From: Fibrobacter sp.
GTDB lineage: Bacteria > Fibrobacterota > Chitinivibrionia > Chitinivibrionales > Chitinispirillaceae
Reading direction: 5' to 3'
Length of the DNA stretch: 64,000 nt
NCBI GenBank assembly: GCA_012519985.1
Contig: JAAYPC010000262.1
Coordinates: forward strand, 1-64,000
Each line of letters opens with the position of its first letter. The stretch's first letter is position 1. Below the pieces are notes generated by a model. That model made no database searches, was not told where the DNA came from, and saw only the letters and a list, made by a program, of their open reading frames with translations. The translations under genes and the position numbers were made by a program. Shown here piece by piece: positions 34,337 through 43,859 of the stretch.

Positions 34337-34775
34337 TTTAATCCTTCACATCTTATGTTCAGTACATCCGTGCCTTTTGAACTGTTGTTGCCTGTCGCTT
34401 TTCATTCAGACATTCCCAGTATTTATAAAGATAATTATTACACTTTTTTATCCTGATAGGCCATCTATTCTGTATCCAGTTCGAAAACCATTTAATCAGT
34501 AAAAGCCATCTTTGTGTACGAAAAGTAACTTGAAATGGCCGCCTGTTTCGGACAGAAGTGATGTATATCTATTTAAATAATAACGACATTATGTTCCCTG
34601 TTTGATCTTTCTAAACTTGAAAGATAAATATTATCTTCATAGAAAATGACATGCACACCTGAAACAGGCAATACTGAAGTTTTTCTGATTCTGCTGAAGA
34701 GATTAAGTATTCCAGTTTTATTCATATTAATAGTTTAAAACAGAAGTTCATGTTTTTTCCTTTCAGGGTTTACTT
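34337..34775. other. Divergent promoter region, GH20 / TonB2 operon
   Basis: This 439-bp AT-rich gap has no gene. It has two dyads: AAGATAA-ATA-TTATCTT (34621-34637) and a widely spaced pair GCCTGTTTC (34541) / GAAACAGGC (34661). Either could be an operator. No clean -35/-10 pair was identified. Confidence 0.4.
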
Positions 34776-35594
34776 ATGTTTAGATGTAGAAGATATCTGT
34801 TGATTTTGATTTCTGTACACTGCTCTTTACTCGGTACGATAAAAGCTGCGGAGTCTGTTGATCTGGATGAAGAGATCAGGCGGATAAGAAAAGAACTGGC
34901 ATCAGTTTCGTCTCAACGTCAAGCTGTCAAGCAGGAGACAGCAAGTGATTCAAAAGACCAGGCTTCTTATAAGGCAAAGTTTGAAAACCGCTTGAGAACA
35001 GCAACTGCTGAAGCCGATTCAATTTGGGAACTGATCCAACAACACCACCAAAGAAATGATTCTCTCTCTGCCGTAGTTACCAGCCTCCAATCATCACAAA
35101 AGCAATATGATCTGTTGCAGGAAAATTTCCGGTTACGCCTGATAGCAGCTTGTGATCAGATTTCCAGGTTGGCTTCAAATATTCCACCCATGTCCTCAAA
35201 AAGTATATCAAATCCAGCAGCTCTTCTGAAGAGTGAACTTGCTTCCAGAAACATTGACAACGTTGAAGGTTTGCAAAGGCTCATACAGATTTTTAACAGC
35301 CACGAAGAATTGACTGCAAGTATTCAGATTTTCCAGGGTATCTCACCTGTTCCAGAAATACCCGGAACCGTATACCGCTTACGTATAGGATGTCTCTTTG
35401 AAGCAGCAGTCCAGGCAACCGGAAACCGGTACGCACTTTGGAATGGCGTGGACAGTACAGGCAAAGAAATATGGCTTACGCGATCCGATCCTGAGGGTGC
35501 CTCCCAGATTTTGAATGCAATCAATATCCGGGAAGGCAAAGCTCTGCCATCATTTGCCAGAATACCGCAGTTCGGATTTACTGAAGGAGAATAA
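34776..35594 (+). CDS. Exported coiled-coil protein, DUF3450-like, of a TonB2-type operon
   Basis: A 272-residue protein with a signal peptide (LLILISVHCSLLGTIKAAES) and a long N-terminal coiled coil (DEEIRRIRKELASVSSQRQ onward), then a compact C-terminal domain (GTVYRLRIGCLFEAAVQATG). In TonB2/TtpC clusters the first gene commonly encodes such a DUF3450-type periplasmic protein. It heads six same-strand genes with gaps of 1-15 nt, certainly one operon. Confidence 0.7.
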   Translation: MFRCRRYLLILISVHCSLLGTIKAAESVDLDEEIRRIRKELASVSSQRQAVKQETASDSKDQASYKAKFENRLRTATAEADSIWELIQQHHQRNDSLSAVVTSLQSSQKQYDLLQENFRLRLIAACDQISRLASNIPPMSSKSISNPAALLKSELASRNIDNVEGLQRLIQIFNSHEELTASIQIFQGISPVPEIPGTVYRLRIGCLFEAAVQATGNRYALWNGVDSTGKEIWLTRSDPEGASQILNAINIREGKALPSFARIPQFGFTEGE

Positions 35595-35599
35595 TAAAA

Positions 35600-37054
35600 A
35601 TGCATAGATTCATTATCTTCATTCTTGCATTGTTTCTTTCAATAATGGCCGCAACCGATAAGAACCAGAAACTCAAAGAACAGGAACTCAAAATCCTCAG
35701 AGAACAACTGGAATCTGCCAGGGATTCTCTTCAAAACGAGATCGCTGCCAGATGGCGTATCCGTCAAATCAACATTAGCCAGCGTGAAAAAGATAAGGAA
35801 GAACTTGTTCTCCAACACGAAAAAACCGAACGGTTGCGCAACGAGCTGGCACAGATCAAAGAAGAATGTTACTCAAAGCAACGTACTATCGAAACAGAAC
35901 AGAAAAAGTTGTCTGAAAAGAAGGAGTTCTGGAATTACCTGATCTCTTCGATGAACGATGTACTTAAAAGGGAATCTGATCAGATCATGAGTTCTTTTCC
36001 GATAGACATCGAAGAGCGTCGAATGGACTTGGAAGAGCTGCGGCGTAAATTTACAGCCGACAGAAATGCCTCAAACGCTCTGAGCCAATTGACTTCTTAT
36101 TACTCAAAATATCTGGAAAAAGGGAGCAGGTCTTTTATAGACAAAACAACGGTTCTTCCGGAAAACGGTGCTCCGCAGGAGATTACTATTGCCCGTCTCG
36201 GAAATGTGTTGGGTTATGGAATCAACCGGGATTCAGTCATTTTTATTGTTAATCAATCCGGCAACCTGGGATCAGGCCGTTATAACACTCAGCAGTTGGG
36301 GGCATCGGCATTAAAAGAATTCCTCTCTGATGCCTTCCCCAGGTGGATTGAGATGAAAGAGGTTAAAGGTCCGTTGATGCTCGATATCATGCAAAATTCA
36401 CATTCTTCCATATTGATAAAAGGTCAGAAGATAAAAAGGTCTGATCAATTCAAGCAGTTTATAAAAGCAGGTGGTCCGGTAATGTACCCGCTGGGAGCTC
36501 TTGTAATCTGGGCTTTAACACTTATGCTCTGGAAATTGATAATTTTCAGCCGCAAATACACTTCAGAATCCAGAATTTCAAAAAACGTTATGTCCTATCT
36601 TAACAGTAACGATATTGAAAAAGCAAAAAGTTATATCAGCAAACATCACGGCGTTGTCGCCAGAGTGGTTCTTGCCTGCCTTGAGCATTCCAAATGGTCA
36701 AGAGCATCGGCTGAAAAAGCAGTAAAAGAAATACTGATAGAGGAACTCCCTAAACTTAACAGCCACCTTAACACTCTTGCGGTAATTGCAGGAGCCGCGC
36801 CACTTTTAGGGCTATTGGGAACAGTGACCGGTATGATCAAGCTTTTTGAAGTTATCACCAGTTATGGAACCGGCGATCCCAAAATCCTGGCTGCTGGTAT
36901 ATCAGAAGCATTAATCACCACAGAAGTCGGACTTATAATCGCTATCCCTGTAATGATAATCCATAATTTTCTTCGAAACAGAGCAGATGATATCCTGACT
37001 GCAACTGAAAAGCATGCCATGCGTATTCTCAACCGACTATGGCCGGAGGATTGA
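35600..37054 (+). CDS. TtpC-like MotA/TolQ/ExbB proton channel protein with coiled-coil N-terminus
   Basis: A 484-residue protein. A signal peptide and a periplasmic coiled-coil region of about 250 residues precede a C-terminal ExbB/TolQ channel. The channel part shows GAAPLLGLLGTVTGMIKLF and GISEALITTEVGLIIAIP. This fused architecture is that of TtpC, the extra energy-coupling subunit of Vibrio TonB2 systems. It would sit in the inner membrane and help the ExbB/ExbD pair feed proton motive force to TonB. Spacing to the next gene is 6 nt. Confidence 0.85.
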   Translation: MHRFIIFILALFLSIMAATDKNQKLKEQELKILREQLESARDSLQNEIAARWRIRQINISQREKDKEELVLQHEKTERLRNELAQIKEECYSKQRTIETEQKKLSEKKEFWNYLISSMNDVLKRESDQIMSSFPIDIEERRMDLEELRRKFTADRNASNALSQLTSYYSKYLEKGSRSFIDKTTVLPENGAPQEITIARLGNVLGYGINRDSVIFIVNQSGNLGSGRYNTQQLGASALKEFLSDAFPRWIEMKEVKGPLMLDIMQNSHSSILIKGQKIKRSDQFKQFIKAGGPVMYPLGALVIWALTLMLWKLIIFSRKYTSESRISKNVMSYLNSNDIEKAKSYISKHHGVVARVVLACLEHSKWSRASAEKAVKEILIEELPKLNSHLNTLAVIAGAAPLLGLLGTVTGMIKLFEVITSYGTGDPKILAAGISEALITTEVGLIIAIPVMIIHNFLRNRADDILTATEKHAMRILNRLWPED

Positions 37055-37060
37055 TTTTAC

Positions 37061-37699
37061 ATGAATCTTTTTTCCATGTTTCTTGCAGATTTTCAAAAAG
37101 GTGGAATCGTCATGTGGTTTATATTCCTGGCAGCTACAGTTGCCTGGATGATTGGAGTTGAAAAACTGGTTTCACTTATAAACATTTCCTCTTCCAGAAG
37201 AAAATTCCTGCGATTTGCAGATTGCCTGTTTCGAGATAGTAACAGCGCGGTCGGGAAAACCGGGTTTGAAAATTATGATCTTTTACTGGAACAGCTCAGA
37301 AAGAATCTGAAAAGCAATCAATGCGGTTGTAAGGGAGCGCTTCGCGAATTTCTTATCGGCACAGTTCCTCTCCTTAACAAGCATTTTTCTACTATGTCGG
37401 TATGGATATCCATTGCACCACTTCTGGGACTTCTTGGCACAGTCATAGGCATGGTGAAAACATTCAAGGTCATTATGGTCTTTGGAATCGGCAATCCAAG
37501 TCTGACTGCAGAAGGAATCAGTGTGGCACTTCTGACAACCCAGGCAGGATTAATAGCAGCATTTCCTTCAATAATCTTTCATAATTACCTGAGAGGGAAA
37601 AAGAATGACCTGGTTTCAAAGATTCTTAAAGATTGCGAGCAGATAACCAGCAAGACACATTCTTTGCTAACAGGATATTATTCAGAATGTAAGGATTAA
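37061..37699 (+). CDS. exbB: ExbB-like proton channel subunit
   Basis: A 212-residue inner-membrane protein of the MotA/TolQ/ExbB family. An N-terminal membrane helix (GGIVMWFIFLAATVAWMIG) and the paired C-terminal helices WISIAPLLGLLGTVIGMV and GISVALLTTQAGLIAAFP carry the family motifs. It pairs with ExbD one nucleotide downstream. It is the second ExbB-type gene of the operon and the canonical, shorter one. Confidence 0.88.
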   Translation: MNLFSMFLADFQKGGIVMWFIFLAATVAWMIGVEKLVSLINISSSRRKFLRFADCLFRDSNSAVGKTGFENYDLLLEQLRKNLKSNQCGCKGALREFLIGTVPLLNKHFSTMSVWISIAPLLGLLGTVIGMVKTFKVIMVFGIGNPSLTAEGISVALLTTQAGLIAAFPSIIFHNYLRGKKNDLVSKILKDCEQITSKTHSLLTGYYSECKD

Positions 37700-37700
37700 G

Positions 37701-38114
37701 ATGTTTGATGATTTTGGTTTAATAAACAAAAGCAATAATGCATCTGCTGAAATCAACATTGGGCCACTTATCGATCTGGTTTTTATTTTACTTATCTTTT
37801 TTGTAGTTACAACCAATTTTAACCGTCAGACCGGTATCGATGTGTCCAGACCCAAGGCGCAGACTGCTGTCACTCAGGGGCAGAAAACGCTTTTAATCGG
37901 CATAACACGCGAAGGAACGCTTCATGTTTACGGACGTCAGGTAAGTATCGACCGTCTGACTGCTCTGGTAAGTGAAGAGGTCAGCAAGGACCCTTCCCTG
38001 AATGTGGTAATCATCTCCGATCAGCAGGCATCAGTAGGAACCGCTGTGCAGGTTATGGACAAATGTGCCCTTGCCGGAGCTGCAAAAGTATCCATAGCTG
38101 CAGACAAGGAATAA
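37701..38114 (+). CDS. exbD: ExbD-like biopolymer transport protein
   Basis: A 137-residue protein with a short cytoplasmic N-terminus, one membrane helix (GPLIDLVFILLIFFVVTTNF) holding the conserved protonatable Asp, and a periplasmic ExbD/TolR domain (DKCALAGAAKVSIAA at its end). It completes the ExbB-ExbD motor. It begins 1 nt after exbB and is followed by tonB after 3 nt, so translation is coupled. Confidence 0.92.
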   Translation: MFDDFGLINKSNNASAEINIGPLIDLVFILLIFFVVTTNFNRQTGIDVSRPKAQTAVTQGQKTLLIGITREGTLHVYGRQVSIDRLTALVSEEVSKDPSLNVVIISDQQASVGTAVQVMDKCALAGAAKVSIAADKE

Positions 38115-38117
38115 TTC

Positions 38118-38759
38118 ATGTTGAGATTTCTTCTGAAATCCTCTTTTTTTGTTTTAAAGCTGCTTATAGTTATTGCCATCAATTTTGTCCTGTTTCTTAT
38201 GATACCTCTTACTCATAGTCTTTCAAAAAAAATTAAAGATAATGATAACGTTTCTGTAAGAGAACCCAGAATTATCGCCGAATATATAAAGCCTCCTCAA
38301 AAAGATGAAAATAGAGAACACAAACCCAGAATCCGTCAAATCAAAGCATCTGCATCCAATCAATTTTCCCAGAAACCTATAAGTCTCAAATTTGTTCCTG
38401 ATCTGGCAGTGGAACAGGGAAGTACAGATGAGGTAGCAATGTCTTCGGGCGAACTGGAAGCAGTGATTTTTGAAGAAGGTGAAGTTGACCAGGATGCTCA
38501 ACCGGTAAGCAGAACCCAAATTCCATATCCTCAAAGAGCAAGAGAACTGGGCATCGAAGGAGATCTGGTCCTTATTCTCCTGATAGATATTGATGGTAAA
38601 GTAAGCTCGGTTGAAGTAATCAGCTCACCGGATCAAATAATATCTAAAAAAGCAACTGAAATTATACTTTCAAGTTGGAAATTTAAACCAGCCCGTAACC
38701 AGGGGATTCCGGTTAAACAGAGGGTAAAGCAGAAAATCTCTTTCAGATTAAATTCCTGA
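38118..38759 (+). CDS. tonB: TonB family energy transducer
   Basis: A 213-residue protein. An N-terminal anchor (LLIVIAINFVLFLMIPL) is followed by a modest charged/proline linker and a C-terminal TonB domain: YPQRARELGIEGDLVLILLI, DIDGKVSSVEVISS and a SSWKFKPA strand. It couples the ExbB/ExbD motor to outer-membrane receptors. The short linker resembles TonB2 rather than classical TonB. No TonB-dependent receptor gene is adjacent. Confidence 0.9.
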   Translation: MLRFLLKSSFFVLKLLIVIAINFVLFLMIPLTHSLSKKIKDNDNVSVREPRIIAEYIKPPQKDENREHKPRIRQIKASASNQFSQKPISLKFVPDLAVEQGSTDEVAMSSGELEAVIFEEGEVDQDAQPVSRTQIPYPQRARELGIEGDLVLILLIDIDGKVSSVEVISSPDQIISKKATEIILSSWKFKPARNQGIPVKQRVKQKISFRLNS

Positions 38760-38774
38760 TTACCGGATTTCATT

Positions 38775-39713
38775 ATGTACAAATATTCATTCTGGCATTT
38801 CTTTATTTTCTTTCTTACCCTTGAAGCCTCAGCCGGATTAATCGATCAGGCTAATGATTTATATGAAAAAGGGAAACTGCCTGAAGCAATTGCATTGTAT
38901 AAAAAAGCATATTTCTCAGGAGAGAATCCGGCAATCTGCTATTTCAATCTTGGAAATGCCTACTTTCAGCTTGACAGTGTTTCTAAGAGTATAGTTTATT
39001 ACCAGGCAACCGTATCTTCAGCTCCTGATTTTTTCAGAGGTCATCTGAATCTTGCTATCTCCTATTATTCACTCGAAGATTTAGGCAGATGTGTCGCATC
39101 AGTTAAAAGAGCCCTGGAAATTGAACCTGAAAACGAAAAGGCACTTCTTTTACTGGGTACCTGCTATCGCAGACTCAAGGCAAACTCCGAAGCAATTATC
39201 ATTTTCGAACATCTCGTCCGGCTTAATCCGCAAAAGGATGAACCATACATAGCAATAGCAGAGATATATAAGGATTTGCTAGACAACGATGAAGCATTAA
39301 AATGGTTATCAAAGTGCCCGGAATCCGGGAAAAATGAAAACTATGTTAATCTTCTGAAAGCAGAAATTTATGAAGAATCCCAGAACATGGAAAAAGCTCT
39401 TTTCTATTTGACCACTGCATTCAATAAAAACAGAAATGACAAATGGCTGCTTTACCGAATAGTTTCTTTGCACCTTGGTATGGGCAATGATCTTGTAGCT
39501 CTGCAGCAAGCCGCCAGCGGCCTTGAGCAGTTTCCGGATTTTGCAGAACTTGCAGTTCTTGCCGGGGAGATCTGCTTCAAAAAACAGAAATATGAAGAAG
39601 CAAAACGCTTTTTTACTATCGCTAAGCTGAATGGAAGCGCATCAGGAGAAAGGGGACTTCAGAATCTCCGGGAGATTCATTTGAACACTAATGAACATGC
39701 CCTCACCCACTAA
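38775..39713 (+). CDS. Exported TPR protein of the TonB2-type operon
   Basis: A 312-residue protein with a signal peptide (FFIFFLTLEASAG) and about seven tetratricopeptide repeats; EAIALYKKAYFSGENPAICY and the following NLGNAYFQL are clear. TPR genes end many TonB2/TtpC clusters, and in Vibrio a TPR lipoprotein is reported to help TonB2 function. It would be a periplasmic scaffold for this system. The operon ends here, about 170 nt before fliN. Confidence 0.82.
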   Translation: MYKYSFWHFFIFFLTLEASAGLIDQANDLYEKGKLPEAIALYKKAYFSGENPAICYFNLGNAYFQLDSVSKSIVYYQATVSSAPDFFRGHLNLAISYYSLEDLGRCVASVKRALEIEPENEKALLLLGTCYRRLKANSEAIIIFEHLVRLNPQKDEPYIAIAEIYKDLLDNDEALKWLSKCPESGKNENYVNLLKAEIYEESQNMEKALFYLTTAFNKNRNDKWLLYRIVSLHLGMGNDLVALQQAASGLEQFPDFAELAVLAGEICFKKQKYEEAKRFFTIAKLNGSASGERGLQNLREIHLNTNEHALTH

Positions 39714-39828
39714 ATATGTCTCCACATCCCTGTATATTAAACCCAAATTGAACCTCGATATTCCCATTTCCTTCTTCTCTCCATTCCGGATTTGCTTCGT
39801 TGCTGGTCATCAGTATCATCTAATTGTA

Positions 39829-39858
39829 TTGCCATTGAAATCAGAATTATGATATGAT
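39829..39858 (+). promoter_or_regulatory. Probable sigma-70-type promoter of fliN
   Basis: TTGCCA is followed by 18 nt and TATGAT, close to consensus. The ATG lies 24 nt after the -10 box, with AGAGGT as ribosome binding site. Confidence 0.5.
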
Positions 39859-39881
39859 AGTATCAAAGTGAGAGGTAAAAG

Positions 39882-40142
39882 ATGGCAAACAGTATTAATA
39901 TGCTTCTTGATGTTTCAGTTCCCATAGCGGTGCAGCTTGGGCAAACCAGAATGACTATCCGGGAGCTTCTGAGTTTAAAAAAAGGTGGCATTGTGCGACT
40001 CAACCGCATGGCAGGTGAACCGGTCGATGTGTTTCTGAGCAAAAAACTAATCGCCAAGGGTGAAATAACCGTTGTAGATGACAAGCTTTCTGTAAGAATC
40101 GGGCAGCTTTACGGCGCCAAAGAGAAGTTTAAGCACCTCTAA
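39882..40142 (+). CDS. fliN: FliN/SpoA-domain flagellar motor switch protein
   Basis: An 86-residue protein made of one SpoA (FliN C-terminal) domain: LLDVSVPIAVQLGQTRMTIRELL, then the LKKGGIVRLNRMAGEPVDVF core and IGQL near the end. FliN forms the bottom of the flagellar C-ring. No other flagellar structural gene is in the window, so it is isolated. A role in a type III secretion-like C-ring is the alternative. GAGAGGT lies before the ATG. Confidence 0.88.
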   Translation: MANSINMLLDVSVPIAVQLGQTRMTIRELLSLKKGGIVRLNRMAGEPVDVFLSKKLIAKGEITVVDDKLSVRIGQLYGAKEKFKHL

Positions 40143-40156
40143 ATCGACACAAAACT

Positions 40157-41215
40157 CTAAAAAAGTACACCCAAAGTCATACGGAAAAATGAAAAATCAA
40201 TCTTATCGAAACGAAAAGCATAGTCCATATAATACCTTTTATAATGAACTCCAGCTCCCAGTGTAGGAATTTTCCCCGATAATCCAGCCCGAAAAACAGC
40301 AATATTCCAAAATTCTGCTTCCAGTCCAAGACGCAAAGATGTGGTATATTGTTTATCCAATGCCAATGCGAAAGTCCAGTTTCCTCCAAGGTCACCGCTT
40401 TTATCAACGTAGGATATTCCATAATAATGTGAATATCTGATTTTTTCTCTGTATCCCAGAGGAGAATGCACCCAGATGATTTCTGCAGGAAGAAAATCTC
40501 TTACAGCAATTCCCAATACGATATTACGATTTGTTACTTTTTTTGATAAATCATAATCCAGACCTATGCTAGCCATTACTCCGAGATCAGCGTTTACTCC
40601 CACACCCATGTATTTTCTGCCCTCTGGGTTCATGGTCTGCCAGTACCCTTTCAGGCTCAAGCCTGCTGAAATATTCAAGGGACGTGGCAGTCCACTTCCT
40701 GGGGGTGTAGGCATTTTCAAAGAAAGCATTTTTCCCATGGTAAGGATCATCTGATGCTGATTGTTCTGGAAATAACCCTTTGGTACCCCGTCTGATCTGA
40801 GTGAGATATCATTGAGGGATTCCTCATAAGTTGAAGGCAATGAATCAAAAAAAGGTATATTTCCACTTAGAAAAGGGGCATATACAATAGAAGAGGCAAT
40901 CTGCCCCTGCGGCATTCGCAAAGCAAAACATCCCTGTCGTGAGAGGCCATGATAGATATCGGCTATTTCAGCCGATAATTCAACATGTTTGGCAAAAGAA
41001 ACAGATGCCGGATTCCAGATCACTGAAGAAGCTCTTTGAGGCAAAACAACCCCGACATCGCCCATTGCTGCGATTTGGGCCCCGGCTGGCAAATGAGCCA
41101 TATCAGCAGCATAACGAATCTGTAGTTCTTCTGCGAAAGTTTTAAAGATGTAAGGAAACAGAAATAACAGAGCTGGTAAAAAGACAGAGAAGCTTTTATT
41201 ATGGCAGGCAGACAT
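40157..41215 (-). CDS. PorV/UPF0164-like outer-membrane barrel protein
   Basis: A 352-residue protein with a signal peptide and the pattern of PorV/PorQ-type (UPF0164) proteins. An early AGAQIAAMGDVGVVLPQRASS segment with a following WNPAS motif is characteristic, succeeded by barrel strands and a C-terminal LGVLF. Such proteins are outer-membrane barrels, in some phyla linked to type IX secretion, but no other T9SS gene is seen here. Its ATG overlaps the yjbQ-like stop (TAATG). Confidence 0.7.
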   Translation of the reverse strand: MSACHNKSFSVFLPALLFLFPYIFKTFAEELQIRYAADMAHLPAGAQIAAMGDVGVVLPQRASSVIWNPASVSFAKHVELSAEIADIYHGLSRQGCFALRMPQGQIASSIVYAPFLSGNIPFFDSLPSTYEESLNDISLRSDGVPKGYFQNNQHQMILTMGKMLSLKMPTPPGSGLPRPLNISAGLSLKGYWQTMNPEGRKYMGVGVNADLGVMASIGLDYDLSKKVTNRNIVLGIAVRDFLPAEIIWVHSPLGYREKIRYSHYYGISYVDKSGDLGGNWTFALALDKQYTTSLRLGLEAEFWNIAVFRAGLSGKIPTLGAGVHYKRYYMDYAFRFDKIDFSFFRMTLGVLF

Positions 41216-41622
41216 TATTCTCCAATAATACTGACCGAAACGTGCCTGTTTCTGGGACCATCAAATTCGCAAAAATAAATGGATTGCCATGTACCAAGAA
41301 CCAGCGAGCCATTGGTAACCGGAACCAGTGTACTTAAACCAACTAAAGATGCTTTGAGATGGCTGTCAGAATTTCCTTCAGCATGCCTGTAAAATGGTTC
41401 CCGCTGAGGTATCAATTGGGCAAGCTTTTTAAAAAAATCAGTTTCCACATCCGGATCAGCATTTTCGTTTACGGTAATTGCGGCAGTAGTGTGCAAACTT
41501 ATTACCGAACAAATACCATTTTTAATACCGCAATTATCGATAACCTTTTGTACATTCGGGGAAATGTCTATCCATTGGCAGCGATTCTTGGTGGATAGGG
41601 AGATAATTTCCTGCTTCACCAT
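41215..41622 (-). CDS. YjbQ family (UPF0047) protein
   Basis: A 135-residue protein of the YjbQ/UPF0047 family, members of which have weak thiamine-phosphate synthase activity. Conserved motifs: VISLHTTAAITVNENADPDV, HAEGNSDSHLKASLVG and the LGTWQSIYFCEFDGPR segment. The Glu and His residues in these segments form the presumed metal/active site. It overlaps the downstream barrel gene by one nucleotide. A functional link with thiC at 7.8 kb is possible only in the broad sense. Confidence 0.9.
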   Translation of the reverse strand: MVKQEIISLSTKNRCQWIDISPNVQKVIDNCGIKNGICSVISLHTTAAITVNENADPDVETDFFKKLAQLIPQREPFYRHAEGNSDSHLKASLVGLSTLVPVTNGSLVLGTWQSIYFCEFDGPRNRHVSVSIIGE

Positions 41623-41706
41623 ATTTACCCCCCCTTAAAATAAGCAAATTACCGACATTTAACAGGACCTCCCAGCCCCTTTACAGTCATGATATCATAA
41701 TTTGCT

Positions 41707-42639
41707 TTAATCGACAATTACATCTTCAGGAAGAATAAAACTCATGGGATTCATATGACGGCCATTGACTCTGACCTCATAATGCAGATGTGGACCGGTA
41801 CTTCTTCCGGTACTTCCCATAAGGGCAATCACTTCACCTCTTTTTACATGTTGACCGTTTTTTATCAGGATACGGTCCAAATGGGCATAAACGGTTTCCA
41901 TCTCAGCCTGTTCATGGCTGACAATAATCGCTTTTCCGTAAAAATCTCTGTTCCCGGCAAAACGCACCACCCCGTCAGCTGTGGCATGAATAGGAGTCTG
42001 ATGCACATTGGCTATATCCAGCCCCTCATGAAACATGTTTTGCCCCTCTATAGGGTGAAAACGATATCCAAAAGGAGAAGTTATTCTTCCCTTAGTAGGC
42101 CAGATGGATGGGCGCTGATTCCAGTAATTTTGAATACTGGAGACTTTTTTTGACATGTGAGTTAAGGTCGAATCCTGAAGCTGTGCACGCCGCAGAAGCG
42201 ATTCCACATTCTCTTTAACCGATTCTGCATGCACCAATACCGGATCCAGAAGTGTGGCAATTATCATATCCTGACTACTGGGTTTTCCTCCGATACCAGC
42301 CATACGCACATCATTGCTGATTGGTTCCAACCCGTACTGAAGACGTACCCGGTCCTCAAAGTCTACCAGCGATCTAATTCGCTGCTCCTCTTTCAGGATG
42401 AACTTTTTGAGAAACTGTATCTTTAAAAGCAATCCTTCGTTATCACGTCTTGCTTGATAGACTCCGAATTTTGCGATTCCTAAAGAGGTAGTGAACCACA
42501 CCAATCGTCCTAACCCATAAAGACCGGCAACTGAGAAAATTATTACCGAAAAAATGGTAATGGCTGAAACATAAGCTTTTCGAACTTTTGAAAAGGATTT
42601 AGTAGTCAGCAGTACCAGATTCCATTCCGGTTTGCTCAT
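41707..42639 (-). CDS. M23 family metallopeptidase (LytM-like)
   Basis: A 310-residue membrane-anchored peptidoglycan endopeptidase. A single N-terminal helix (VSAITIFSVIIFSVAGLYGLG) and a coiled coil (about residues 60-160) precede the M23 domain. Zinc and catalytic motifs are MFHEGLDIA (HxxxD), the YAHLDRI segment and GPHLHYEVRVNG (HxH). It is likely a cell-wall remodelling or division-associated enzyme. The monocistronic spacing leaves about 140 nt to the next gene. Confidence 0.9.
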   Translation of the reverse strand: MSKPEWNLVLLTTKSFSKVRKAYVSAITIFSVIIFSVAGLYGLGRLVWFTTSLGIAKFGVYQARRDNEGLLLKIQFLKKFILKEEQRIRSLVDFEDRVRLQYGLEPISNDVRMAGIGGKPSSQDMIIATLLDPVLVHAESVKENVESLLRRAQLQDSTLTHMSKKVSSIQNYWNQRPSIWPTKGRITSPFGYRFHPIEGQNMFHEGLDIANVHQTPIHATADGVVRFAGNRDFYGKAIIVSHEQAEMETVYAHLDRILIKNGQHVKRGEVIALMGSTGRSTGPHLHYEVRVNGRHMNPMSFILPEDVIVD

Positions 42640-42780
42640 TATCTTAAGATCTCCTGAAATTTAAAAGGAACTTACAATAAAATTGTAATACCCAGAATTT
42701 ATAATTTCAACATTAATTATACGTTTAAATAGCCAAAAAATATAAATTAATTTAATTTGTGCTCTCTGGGAGTGTTAAGT

Positions 42781-43791
42781 TTAAGTTTTCTTTAATCCTG
42801 GAGTAATATCAGAACTGCTGAAAATCTGCCGATAAAGACTTTTTTTCTGCATAATTCCTACTACAGATCTGTTATCCACTACCAGATAATGATCTGCGTT
42901 ATCAGGTTTAATATCCTGAAAAACCGAAAGCAAAGTTTGGTGGACCTCAATCTCTTTTAGCGGTTTTGTAAATTCAGATAGTTTGCTTTTATGACTTTGT
43001 GCTGCGATATCCAGAACAGAAACGGTTCCAAGAGGCGTAGACCCCTGCTCATCAAAAACCAGAATTTCATCGGAATCGGGAACTTTATTAATAACTGAGC
43101 CAATTGTCTGATTGCACCTGAAGACATCCTTATCCTTTTTATACTCGGAAATACCAATCATCAGGTCCCTGATTGTTTTATCTTTCAGCTTTAAGACGTT
43201 ATTAATGAGAATATCTGCAGACTCTATCAGTGTTCCTCTTTTTGAACCTTCAAGAGCCACTAACACCATCTCCTCTCTTACCTTAGCCTTGAATGATTCT
43301 TCAAAACCCGGCGGCTCTTTTCTAAAAAGAGCCATGGCTTTGGAAAAAAGCCAGGTAAACGGCAGAGTTAAATAATAACAGGCCATTAATAGCGGTATCG
43401 CTTTCAGAGTCAATCTTAAAGAATAGATTCTAAAAAGTGATTTGGGCAGCATTTCCCCGAACAGGACTAAAAATGGGGTGAGAAACCATGACTCAGGAGA
43501 TGGAATCCGTGCAAGATCTAAAAAAACAAACTGGTCGATAATCTCATAAACTATCAAAAATGACAGTGTAGCTCCAATATTGCAGATATTATTGGCAATA
43601 AGTACAGTGGATAGAAGCCGATCTTTATGATTCATTAAATAGAGAGCTCCTTTTGCAAGGAGATCTCCCGATTCTGCTTTGTGTCTGACTTTTATGGGAT
43701 TCAAGGAAACGAAACCAGTTTCAGATCCCGAGAAGAAAAAAGAGCCTGCAAGGCAGATAAGTAAAACCAGAAGAGGTTGTAATTCTATCAT
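42781..43791 (-). CDS. CNNM/DUF21 transmembrane protein with CBS domains
   Basis: A 336-residue integral membrane protein of the CorB/HlyC-CorC type. The CNNM (DUF21) domain begins FFSGSETGFVSLNPIKVRHK and spans about four helices to residue 190. A CBS pair follows (IRDLMIGISE to DHYLVVDNRSVVGI). The C-terminal CorC_HlyC domain found in many relatives is absent, making this the short form. Possible roles are magnesium or other ion transport or sensing. Confidence 0.85.
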   Translation of the reverse strand: MIELQPLLVLLICLAGSFFFSGSETGFVSLNPIKVRHKAESGDLLAKGALYLMNHKDRLLSTVLIANNICNIGATLSFLIVYEIIDQFVFLDLARIPSPESWFLTPFLVLFGEMLPKSLFRIYSLRLTLKAIPLLMACYYLTLPFTWLFSKAMALFRKEPPGFEESFKAKVREEMVLVALEGSKRGTLIESADILINNVLKLKDKTIRDLMIGISEYKKDKDVFRCNQTIGSVINKVPDSDEILVFDEQGSTPLGTVSVLDIAAQSHKSKLSEFTKPLKEIEVHQTLLSVFQDIKPDNADHYLVVDNRSVVGIMQKKSLYRQIFSSSDITPGLKKT

Positions 43792-43859
43792 ATTGGTAAA
43801 ATTTTAATGTGCTTACCAGATTTTATTCTGGCAAAAGCACAGCAGCTTTGTAAGTCTTT

